From the NCBI GenBank assembly GCA_025934455.1, contig JAICYA010000069.1:1-8359 (forward strand): a DNA stretch of 8,359 nt, read 5' to 3'. The notes under the pieces were generated by a model. The model was not told where the DNA came from and made no database searches. It was given only the letters and a program-made list of their open reading frames with translations. Numbering within the stretch: the first letter of the stretch is position 1; the number at the start of each line of letters is the position of its first letter. Made by a program: the position numbers and the translations under genes. Below are positions 1 through 5,203 of the stretch, in pieces. Source of the DNA: Rudaea sp. GTDB taxonomy: Bacteria > Pseudomonadota > Gammaproteobacteria > Xanthomonadales > Rhodanobacteraceae.

Positions 1-647
1 CTGCGCCCGCGCCGCCCAAGCCGCCGGAACCCAAGCCGCAACCGCCGAGCGAAGTGCAGAACCCCGATCGCATCGAACGCGAAAAAGTCGCCGAACTCGC
101 GCAGCAGAAAGCGGACGAAGCCAAGCGCGCCGAAGAGGAACGCCATCGCCAGGAGCAAGTGCTGCTCGACCAGCAGCAGCGCAAGGAACGCGAGCGCATG
201 CAGCAGCTTGCGCAGATCCGCAAGGAACGCGAAGCGGCCGACCGCAATGCCAAGCTGGAAAAGCAGAAACTCGAACAGCTCAAGGATCTGGCCAAGGCCA
301 AGCCGGCTCCGGCGCGGCCGGTGCCCGAGGCCGAGCAGGCCAAGTCGGGAACCAATGGCAACGACGACAGTCTGCAAGCACAATACATTGCCGCAATCCA
401 GAACGCCGTGACCGAAAACTGGCTGCGCCCGGACAGCGCCCAGCCGGGCCTGCGCTGCATGCTGCGCATCGTGCAGATTCCCGGCGGCGATGTGATCGGT
501 GTGCAGTTGGTGACACCGTGCAACGCCGATCCGCAGACGCGTGACTCGATCGAGCAGGCGGTCAAGCGCGCTTCGCCGTTACCGTACAAAGGTTACGAAA
601 AAGCGTTTTCGCGCGAGCTCAATTTCAATTTCAACTACGACGGATGA
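1..647 (+). CDS. tolA: TolA, C-terminal part (5' truncated by window edge)
   Basis: Cell-envelope protein TolA spans the periplasm from its inner-membrane anchor (with TolQ and TolR) to TolB and Pal, and transmits proton-motive-force energy to the outer membrane. The reading frame is already open at base 3, so the gene begins upstream; the in-frame GTG at 54 is an internal Val codon, not the start. The 214 visible residues begin with a Pro/Lys stretch (PPKPPEPKPQPP). A long Lys/Glu/Arg/Gln/Ala-rich helical segment (about residues 20-100, domain II) follows, then an Ala/Pro hinge and a globular domain III from about residue 121. Domain III has two cysteines about 21 residues apart (GLRC...TPC), matching the conserved disulphide of TolA domain III. 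The ending (YEKAFSRELNFNF) also fits the family. The stop overlaps the tolB ATG (ATGA), suggesting translational coupling. The N-terminal membrane helix, with its TolQ/R contact motif, is outside the window. Confidence 0.93.
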   Translation, partial: APAPPKPPEPKPQPPSEVQNPDRIEREKVAELAQQKADEAKRAEEERHRQEQVLLDQQQRKERERMQQLAQIRKEREAADRNAKLEKQKLEQLKDLAKAKPAPARPVPEAEQAKSGTNGNDDSLQAQYIAAIQNAVTENWLRPDSAQPGLRCMLRIVQIPGGDVIGVQLVTPCNADPQTRDSIEQAVKRASPLPYKGYEKAFSRELNFNFNYDG

Positions 648-1987
648 AACCCGCCATGACTCAACGGATTTTCGCCAGACTCCTCGCCGCACTCGTCCTC
701 ATGTTGACTGCCGGGATCGCGCTCGGCCAAGGCCTGAGCGGCGAGGTGCCGACCATCGACATCAAGAATGGCATCGCCTCGGCCACGCCGGTCGCGGTGA
801 TCCCGTTCGCTTTCGAGGGCGCCGGCCTGCCGCCGGATACCGACGTCGCCGCGGTGATCGGCAACGATTTGAACCGCTGCGGCCAGTTTCGCACGCTGCC
901 CAAGGCCGACATCGTCGAATTTCCCACGCGCGGCAGCCAGATCAAGTTCCCGACCTGGAACCTGCTCAAGCAGGCCTACATCCTGGTCGGGCGCCAGATC
1001 GAGAATCCCGGCGGCGATGTGCGCGTCGAATTCGAACTCTACGACGTGGCCAAGCAGCAGCAGTTGCTCGCGCTCGCGATCACCGGTCAGCGCACCGGCC
1101 TGCGCGATGTCGCGCACCAGATCGCCGACCTCGTCTACGAGAAGATCACCGGCGTGCGCGGTGCGTTCTGGACGCGCATCGCCTACATCACCTCCATCGG
1201 TACCGGCAGCAACATCCAGTACGCGCTGATGGTCGCCGATTCGGACGGCTACAATCCGCAGACCGTCGTGCGCTCGCGCGAGCCGCTGCTGTCGCCGGCC
1301 TGGTCGCCGGACGGCGCGAAGCTGGCCTACGTTTCGTTCGAGCGCGGTAACTCCTCGATCTACATCCAGGAAATCGCCACCGGGGCGCGCGAGGTGGTGT
1401 CCGCGCGCAAGGGCATCAATGGCGCCCCGGCGTTCTCGCCGGACGGCAGGAAATTGGCGCTGACCCTGTCCTTCGCCGGCCATCCGAACATCTACTCGAT
1501 GGACCTGGCCGGCCACCAGATCACGCAGTTGACGAAAGGCTATGCGATCGATACTGAGCCGAAATGGATGCCGGACGGCCAAACCATCGTTTTCACGTCC
1601 GATCGTTCAGGCAAGCCTCAGCTTTACCAGATTTCCGCGTCCGGTGGCGCCGCCACGCGCATTACCTTCCAGGGCGACTACAACGCGAACGCCTCGATCG
1701 CCTGGGACGGCAAGCATATCGCTATGGTGCAGGGCAACGGAAATGTGTATCGTATTGCCGTTTTAGACAAAACCACGGGCGACTCGAAGCCGATTTCCGT
1801 TGGCAATCTGGACGATCATCCGAGCTACGCCCCGAACGGAAGCATGCTGCTCTACACCGCAACCGAAGGCCCCCGCGATGTGTTGTACGCGGTTTCTGCC
1901 AATGGCAGGGTGAGGCAGCGTCTGGTACTGGCGGATGGAGACGTGCGCGAACCGGCGTGGTCGCCTTACCGTCAGCGCGGACAGTAA
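644..1987 (+). CDS. tolB: TolB, periplasmic beta-propeller of the Tol-Pal system
   Basis: TolB is a soluble periplasmic protein that binds Pal and is pulled off it by TolA, thereby controlling how much Pal can reach peptidoglycan. The 447-residue product is close to the usual size of about 430. A signal peptide (residues 1 to about 28, hydrophobic core LLAALVLMLTAGIAL) is followed by a mature N-terminal alpha/beta domain, where PVAVIPFAFEGAG and GAFWTRIAYIT are recognisable family stretches. The C-terminal six-bladed propeller is marked by TolB/WD40-like repeats: PAWSPDG at 218, PAFSPDG at 262, PKWMPDG at 306, SIAWDG at 351, PSYAPNG at 393 and PAWSPY at 437. The start at 644 overlaps the tolA stop. 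An in-frame ATG at 656 would give an equally good signal peptide, and neither has a strong Shine-Dalgarno sequence. Part of the 3' half (about 1600-1780) uses more A/T-ending codons than its neighbours. Confidence 0.97.
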   Translation: MKPAMTQRIFARLLAALVLMLTAGIALGQGLSGEVPTIDIKNGIASATPVAVIPFAFEGAGLPPDTDVAAVIGNDLNRCGQFRTLPKADIVEFPTRGSQIKFPTWNLLKQAYILVGRQIENPGGDVRVEFELYDVAKQQQLLALAITGQRTGLRDVAHQIADLVYEKITGVRGAFWTRIAYITSIGTGSNIQYALMVADSDGYNPQTVVRSREPLLSPAWSPDGAKLAYVSFERGNSSIYIQEIATGAREVVSARKGINGAPAFSPDGRKLALTLSFAGHPNIYSMDLAGHQITQLTKGYAIDTEPKWMPDGQTIVFTSDRSGKPQLYQISASGGAATRITFQGDYNANASIAWDGKHIAMVQGNGNVYRIAVLDKTTGDSKPISVGNLDDHPSYAPNGSMLLYTATEGPRDVLYAVSANGRVRQRLVLADGDVREPAWSPYRQRGQ

Positions 1988-2017
1988 TTCCGCCTAACCT
2001 GCGGATGCGTTGTTTTT
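1988..2017 (+). terminator. Weak hairpin plus T-rich tract between tolB and pal (possible attenuator)
   Basis: A 5-bp stem (TCCGC at 1989-1993 with GCGGA at 2001-2005, 7-nt loop) begins just after the tolB stop. A T-rich run, TTGTTTTT at 2010-2017, follows four bases beyond the stem. The stem is short and not adjacent to the T run, so full termination is unlikely. It could partly uncouple pal-cpoB expression from tolAB or protect a processed 3' end. It could equally be chance, because pal must be expressed from this operon or from a promoter I cannot identify. Confidence 0.2.
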
Positions 2018-2047
2018 CCAGTCAACATCCTGATAAAGAGGCCAAAA

Positions 2048-2560
2048 ATGAAACTCCCGATTCGTGTCATCCTGACGGCCGTTGTCGCCAGCGCCGCCTT
2101 GGCGGCCTGCGCCACCAAGCCCACCAAGCCACCGGCAGTCGAAAGCGCGCCGCAGGCTGCTTCGCAGCCGGAAAACAACGGCGGCAAGTACACCGTCGAA
2201 AGCCTGGACAGCGATTCCTGCCTGCGCCAGCGTGTGGTCTATTTCGATTTCGACAAGAGCGAGATCAAGCCGGAATTCCAGGCCCAGATCGCCTGCCATG
2301 CCGCGTACCTGCGCCAGTTCCCGGGCGCGCGCGTCACCTTGGAAGGCAATGCCGACGAGCGTGGCACGCGTGAGTACAACCTCGGCCTCGGCGAGCGCCG
2401 CGGTAACGCCGTGGACAGCGCGATCGCCGCCGCCGGCGCTTCCGCGAGCCAGCTCAACGTCGTCAGCTACGGCGAAGAGCGCCCGGTGTGCAAGGAGCAC
2501 AACGAAGGCTGCTGGCAGAAGAACCGCCGCGTCGAAATCGTCTACACGGCGAAGCAGTAA
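2048..2560 (+). CDS. pal: Pal, peptidoglycan-associated outer-membrane lipoprotein
   Basis: Pal is anchored in the outer membrane by lipid and binds the meso-diaminopimelate side chain of peptidoglycan; TolB competes with peptidoglycan for it. The 170-residue precursor starts with a lipoprotein signal ending in the lipobox LAAC, with acylated Cys21. Residue +2 is Ala, not Asp, which agrees with outer-membrane sorting. A Pro/Ala-rich tether (about 22-50) leads to an OmpA-C domain (about 58-168). Its peptidoglycan-binding pair is visible as Asp103 (NADERGT) and Arg118 in NLGLGERRGNAV, 15 residues apart as in other OmpA-like domains. Four further cysteines (58, 82, 128, 135) lie in the domain and could form two disulphides. 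A good ribosome binding site (AGAGG at 2036-2040) precedes the ATG by seven bases. cpoB starts 3 nt after the stop. Confidence 0.97.
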   Translation: MKLPIRVILTAVVASAALAACATKPTKPPAVESAPQAASQPENNGGKYTVESLDSDSCLRQRVVYFDFDKSEIKPEFQAQIACHAAYLRQFPGARVTLEGNADERGTREYNLGLGERRGNAVDSAIAAAGASASQLNVVSYGEERPVCKEHNEGCWQKNRRVEIVYTAKQ

Positions 2561-2563
2561 GCA

Positions 2564-3457
2564 ATGAAGCGAGTCTTGCACTCGCTGCAAGCGATCCCGG
2601 TGGCAGCCCTGGTGGCTGCCACCGTCTTCGCCATGCCTGCGCAGGCGCAGCGACTCAGCCTCGCGGAGCGCGTGGCCAAGCTCGAGCAGGAACAAGGCCA
2701 GGGTGGCGCGCAGGCCAATATCCAGCTGGTCAACCAGATCAATGCGTTGCAGTCGCAGTTGCAGAATCTGCAAGGCCAGATCGAGGAATTGCGCCACCAA
2801 GTCGATGAACTGAAGAGCCACGGCAAGGATCAATACATCGACCTGGATTCGCGCATCGGCCGCCTGGAAGGGCGTAATCCGGCCGCTGCCCCCGCTGCTG
2901 CGGGTACCGCGAATCCGAATGGCGCCGCCATGCAGCAGGATGTGCAGCTGGGCAGCCCGCAGACCGCCCAGGCTCCCGCCGCGGCACCTGCGGCAAGCGC
3001 GCCAGTCGCGACCCAGACGCCGACGCAAGCCGATGCCTCCGCTCCCGCCGCGGCACCGGTTCCCGCACAGGATCCGAAATCGGCCTACGATGCCGCGTTC
3101 GGTGCGCTCAAGGACGGACGCTACGCCGAATCGGCGCGTCTGTTCCAGCAATTCATCACCCAGTTTCCGAACGACGAGTTGACCCCGAACGCCTATTACT
3201 GGCTCGGCGAAAGCTACTACGTCACGCAGAATTATCCGGTTTCCCTCGACACCTTCCGCAAGCTGCTGACGCAGTATCCGAACAGCCAGAAGGCGCCCGA
3301 CGCGCTGCTCAAGGTCGGCTACTGCCAGTACGAGATGAAGCAGTGGGATCAGGCGCAGGCCACCTTGAACCAGGTTCTGCAGCAATATCCCAACTCGACC
3401 GTGGCGAACCTCGCGCAAGGGCGGTTGAGAGCGCTGCGGATCGAAGCACAACGTTAA
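2564..3457 (+). CDS. cpoB: CpoB (YbgF), Tol-associated cell-division coordinator
   Basis: CpoB is a periplasmic protein that, in E. coli, binds TolA and links outer-membrane constriction to septal peptidoglycan synthesis by PBP1B. The 297-residue product is somewhat longer than E. coli CpoB (about 263). A Sec signal peptide ends at AQA, cleaved about residue 28. An N-terminal coiled coil (about 31-92, heptad-like LSLAERVAKLEQEQ, then LQSQLQNLQGQIEELRHQV) would form the trimer stalk. A low-complexity Ala/Pro/Gln/Thr linker (about 104-168) follows. The C-terminal TPR domain has three repeats starting near 171, 208 and 245 (SAYDAAFGALKDGRY, YYWLGESYY, LLKVGYCQYEMKQWDQA). The extra length relative to E. 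coli is mostly linker. Start choice is supported by the signal peptide and tight coupling to pal; the ribosome binding site is poor. Standard pal neighbour. Confidence 0.95.
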   Translation: MKRVLHSLQAIPVAALVAATVFAMPAQAQRLSLAERVAKLEQEQGQGGAQANIQLVNQINALQSQLQNLQGQIEELRHQVDELKSHGKDQYIDLDSRIGRLEGRNPAAAPAAAGTANPNGAAMQQDVQLGSPQTAQAPAAAPAASAPVATQTPTQADASAPAAAPVPAQDPKSAYDAAFGALKDGRYAESARLFQQFITQFPNDELTPNAYYWLGESYYVTQNYPVSLDTFRKLLTQYPNSQKAPDALLKVGYCQYEMKQWDQAQATLNQVLQQYPNSTVANLAQGRLRALRIEAQR

Positions 3458-3464
3458 TCGTTCG

Positions 3465-4124
3465 ATGTCCGACGTCGATTCGGCGGGACGCCTGCGCGTC
3501 ACCGAGATATTCCATTCCCTGCAGGGCGAGGCGCGCGACGCGGGCCGGCCGACGGTATTCGTGCGCCTGACCGGCTGTCCGCTGCGCTGCGTGTGGTGCG
3601 ATACCGAATACGCCTTCCAGGGCGGACAGTGGCGCGACATCGCCGATATCGTGGATGAAGTCGGCAAGTACCGGACGCGGCATGTCTGCGTCACTGGCGG
3701 CGAACCGCTCGCGCAGAAGCGCTGCCTCGATCTGCTCGCGCGCCTGTGCGACGCCGGATTCGAAGTGTCGCTGGAAACCTCCGGCGCGCTGGACGTGGGC
3801 GGCGTCGATGCGCGCGTGAGCCGCGTCATGGACCTCAAGGCTCCCGGCTCCGGCGAATCCGCGCGCAATCTGTGGAGCAATCTCGCCGTCCTGACGGCGC
3901 ACGACCAGCTCAAGTTCGTCCTCGCCGACCGCACCGATTACGACTGGGCTGTCGCGGCAGTGAACGAACACGCGCTCGGCGGGCGCTGCGAAATCCTGTT
4001 CTCGCCGGTATGGGGAAAACTCGCGCCGCGCGATCTGGCGCAATGGATACTCGACGATCGCCTGCCGGTGCGCATGCAATTGCAATTGCACAAGATCCTG
4101 TGGGGCGAGGAGAAAGGACGATGA
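3465..4124 (+). CDS. queE: 7-carboxy-7-deazaguanine synthase QueE (radical SAM)
   Basis: QueE converts 6-carboxy-5,6,7,8-tetrahydropterin (CPH4) to 7-carboxy-7-deazaguanine (CDG) using S-adenosylmethionine, a [4Fe-4S] cluster and Mg2+; this is the ring-contraction step of queuosine synthesis. The 219-residue protein matches the family length (about 210-225). It carries the radical SAM cysteines in CX3CX2C form (Cys38, Cys42, Cys45, [15 protein letters not shown]). A substrate-binding start (EIFHSLQGE, 14-22) and the SAM-binding GGEP motif (78-81) are also present. The stop overlaps the queC start (ATGA), so the two pathway enzymes are probably co-translated. It follows cpoB by 7 nt with no obvious Shine-Dalgarno sequence, as expected for an internal operon gene. 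Confidence 0.96.
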   Translation: MSDVDSAGRLRVTEIFHSLQGEARDAGRPTVFVRLTGCPLRCVWCDTEYAFQGGQWRDIADIVDEVGKYRTRHVCVTGGEPLAQKRCLDLLARLCDAGFEVSLETSGALDVGGVDARVSRVMDLKAPGSGESARNLWSNLAVLTAHDQLKFVLADRTDYDWAVAAVNEHALGGRCEILFSPVWGKLAPRDLAQWILDDRLPVRMQLQLHKILWGEEKGR

Positions 4125-4801
4125 AACGCGCCGTCGTCCTCGTATCCGGCGGCATGGATTCGGCGGTGACGCTGGCGCTCGCGCGCGTGCAGGGCTTTGC
4201 CTGCCACGCCCTTAGCGTCGACTACGGCCAACGCCATTCTTCGGAATTGGCTGCCGCGCAAAACGTATCGCGTGCTCTCGGCGCCGTCGAACACAAGACC
4301 GTGCATGTGGATTTGCGCAGCATCGGCGGCTCGGCGCTGACCGCCGACATCGACGTGCCCGTCGATTCTGTCCAGGGCGTGGGCGGCAGCGGCATTCCCG
4401 TCACTTATGTGCCGGCGCGCAACACCATCATGTTGTCCGTCGCGCTGGGCTGGGCGGAGGTACTCGGCGCGCAGGACATCTTCTGCGGCGTCAACGCGGT
4501 CGATTATTCCGGATATCCGGATTGCCGGCCGCAATTCATCGCCGCGTTCGAGCAACTCGCGAACCTCGCCACCAAGGCGGGTGTCGAAGGCGCTGCGTTG
4601 CGTGTGCACGCACCGCTGATCCACCTGAGCAAGGCGCAGATCGCGAGCGAAGGCCTGCGCCTGCACGTCGACTTCGCGGCAACGGTGTCGTGCTATCAGG
4701 CGGATGCGGATGGACGCGCTTGCGGACACTGCGACGCCTGCCGCCTGCGTGCGCAGGGATTCAGCGATGCCGGCGTTGCCGATCCGACACGCTACCGTTA
4801 A
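4121..4801 (+). CDS. queC: 7-cyano-7-deazaguanine (preQ0) synthase QueC
   Basis: QueC is a PP-loop ATPase that activates CDG with ATP and converts it with ammonia to preQ0, the step after QueE. The 226-residue protein (E. coli about 231) has the PP-loop SGGMDS at residues 9-14, followed by [10 protein letters not shown]. The central stretch [10 protein letters not shown] and the [15 protein letters not shown] segment are family hallmarks. The C-terminal zinc site comprises Cys191, Cys201, Cys204 and Cys207 (CGHCDAC). The frame stays open upstream to 3746, but the start at 4121 is clear: the PP-loop must lie at the N terminus, and GAGGAG at 4107-4112 is a good ribosome binding site. preQ0 made here would go to QueF and then TGT; those genes are not in the window. 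Confidence 0.97.
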   Translation: MKRAVVLVSGGMDSAVTLALARVQGFACHALSVDYGQRHSSELAAAQNVSRALGAVEHKTVHVDLRSIGGSALTADIDVPVDSVQGVGGSGIPVTYVPARNTIMLSVALGWAEVLGAQDIFCGVNAVDYSGYPDCRPQFIAAFEQLANLATKAGVEGAALRVHAPLIHLSKAQIASEGLRLHVDFAATVSCYQADADGRACGHCDACRLRAQGFSDAGVADPTRYR

Positions 4802-4828
4802 ACTGCGCGCCCCCTCGCGTGCATTCCC

Positions 4829-4903
4829 GGGCCGTTAGCTCAGCGGTAGAGCAGTAGACTTTTAATCTATTGGTCGGTGGTTCGATCCCACCACGGCCCA
4901 CCA
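4829..4903 (+). tRNA. tRNA-Lys, anticodon UUU
   Basis: The 75-nt gene folds fully. The acceptor stem GGGCCGT (4829-4835) pairs with ACGGCCC (4893-4899), discriminator A is at 4900, and CCA is encoded at 4901-4903. The D arm is GCTC/GAGC with loop AGCGGTA. The anticodon stem GTAGA/TCTAT encloses the loop CTTTTAA with anticodon TTT at 4861-4863. The T arm is GGTGG/CCACC with TTCGATC. It begins only 27 nt after the queC stop, so it is either read through from the operon or uses a promoter inside queC. Lysine tRNA is not a queuosine substrate (those are the GUN tRNAs), so the adjacency to queEC is positional. The same gene order, with a tRNA-Lys after queC, exists in Pseudomonas aeruginosa, where this tRNA is an island attachment site. 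Confidence 0.98.
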
Positions 4904-5111
4904 ACTCAATCAAGCACTTCGCGATTGCGGGTGGGCGAAAAAGGCCGCCTCCGTAAAATTCACGCCGTCGATGCAGGATCCACAGCCTGGGCGCTCAGGT
5001 CGTAGATGTCCAACTGCATTTTAGCGCGGCGAGCCAGTGGGAGATCGCGATCAAGCAGGCACTGGGCCGCGTGGATTTCCATGCAGGTCCCGGCGTACTG
5101 CGGGCGGGCTT

Positions 5112-5146
5112 CTGGACAACTTCCAGCGTGCTATGCTGTTTTTTTT
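5112..5146 (+). terminator. Overlapping hairpins followed by T8 (weak terminator or attenuator-like site)
   Basis: Two short hairpins share bases. CTGGA (5112-5116) can pair with TCCAG (5122-5126), or CAGCG (5124-5128) can pair with TGCTG (5134-5138, one G-T pair). Only the second abuts a run of eight T residues (5139-5146), as in an intrinsic terminator. The stems are only 5 bp, so termination would be weak. It could end leftover transcription from the tRNA/queC unit or act in the leader of the surface-protein gene. Confidence 0.3.
5129..5137 (+). promoter_or_regulatory. Possible extended -10 promoter for the surface-protein gene
   Basis: TGCTATGCT is an extended -10 (TGn) followed by TATGCT, which matches TATAAT at 4 of 6 positions. 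No good -35 lies at 16-18 bp; TGGACA at 5113-5118 resembles TTGACA but is only 13 bp away. Transcription would start near 5145, about 60 bases before the ribosome binding site of the large ORF. The same bases form the hairpin described separately, so only one reading may be right. Confidence 0.25.
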
Positions 5147-5190
5147 GAGCAATGCGAGTGACGGGCTCAAGGCTCGTAACGGCTGCAAAT

Positions 5191-5203
5191 GGGGGAGGGA
5201 GCG
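5191..5203 (+). promoter_or_regulatory. Strong ribosome binding site before ATG 5204
   Basis: The purine run GGGGGAGGGAG contains GGAGG at 5194-5198, five bases before ATG 5204. It is the best Shine-Dalgarno match upstream of any start codon of the large ORF. It supports 5204 over the ATG at 5189 (which lies ahead of the motif) and over ATG 5357 (no purine-rich motif in front of it). Confidence 0.6.

Larger units (their letters stand above)
4993..5148 (+). pseudogene. Decayed VapC-like PIN-domain toxin fragment
   Basis: Frame 1 between 5023 and 5079 reads SAASQWEIAIKQALGRVDF, which closely resembles the central helix region of VapC-family PIN-domain ribonuclease toxins (consensus-like SAASxWEIAIKxxLGRLDF). 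The frame continues to GPGVLRAG and then loses similarity, ending at TGA 5146-5148. A switch to frame 3 near the G-rich tract at 5102-5108 gives GLLDNFQRAML, close to the LLDNG segment that normally follows in such toxins; a one-base deletion would explain this. Upstream, frame 2 from 4967 reads VDAGSTAWALR, faintly like the N-terminal LDTHxALWAL, but about 25 residues would be missing between the two parts. The C-terminal catalytic part (DPFDR...AQA) is absent. No start codon, ribosome binding site or antitoxin gene is visible, so this is a non-functional relic. The assignment is by motif recall only. Confidence 0.55.
4904..5203. other. Gene-free region between tRNA-Lys and the large surface-protein gene
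   Basis: No intact gene fits here. The first 80-90 bases after the tRNA show nothing I recognise: no strong terminator, no copy of the tRNA 3' end, and no ORF with an initiation signal. From about 4993 to 5148 there is a decayed VapC-like toxin fragment (listed separately), then a hairpin pair with a T8 tract, then the ribosome binding site of the large ORF. This layout resembles the degraded flank of an integrated element next to a tRNA gene. Confidence 0.6.

Noticed and set aside
54..647. GTG at 54 as the start of a short gene
   Set aside because: The frame is open to the window edge, with TolA-like Pro/Lys sequence before it. It is the interior of tolA.
2010..2036. Promoter for pal (TTGTTT ... 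TGATAA)
   Set aside because: The spacer is 15 bp and the -10-like box overlaps the ribosome binding site. A transcript from it would lack that site.
3458..3464. preQ1 riboswitch ahead of queE
   Set aside because: Only 7 nt separate cpoB and queE, leaving no room for an aptamer, and none is seen before queC either.
1994..3934. Reverse-strand open frame of 646 codons opposite pal, cpoB and queE
   Set aside because: It is antisense to three well-identified genes. It is Arg/Leu/Gly-rich shadow sequence of GC-rich coding DNA, with no recognisable domain.
3746..4120. N-terminal extension of queC in the open frame upstream of 4121
   Set aside because: It overlaps queE out of frame and is Arg-rich shadow sequence. 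QueC proteins begin just before the SGGxDS loop, and the ATG at 4121 has a good ribosome binding site.
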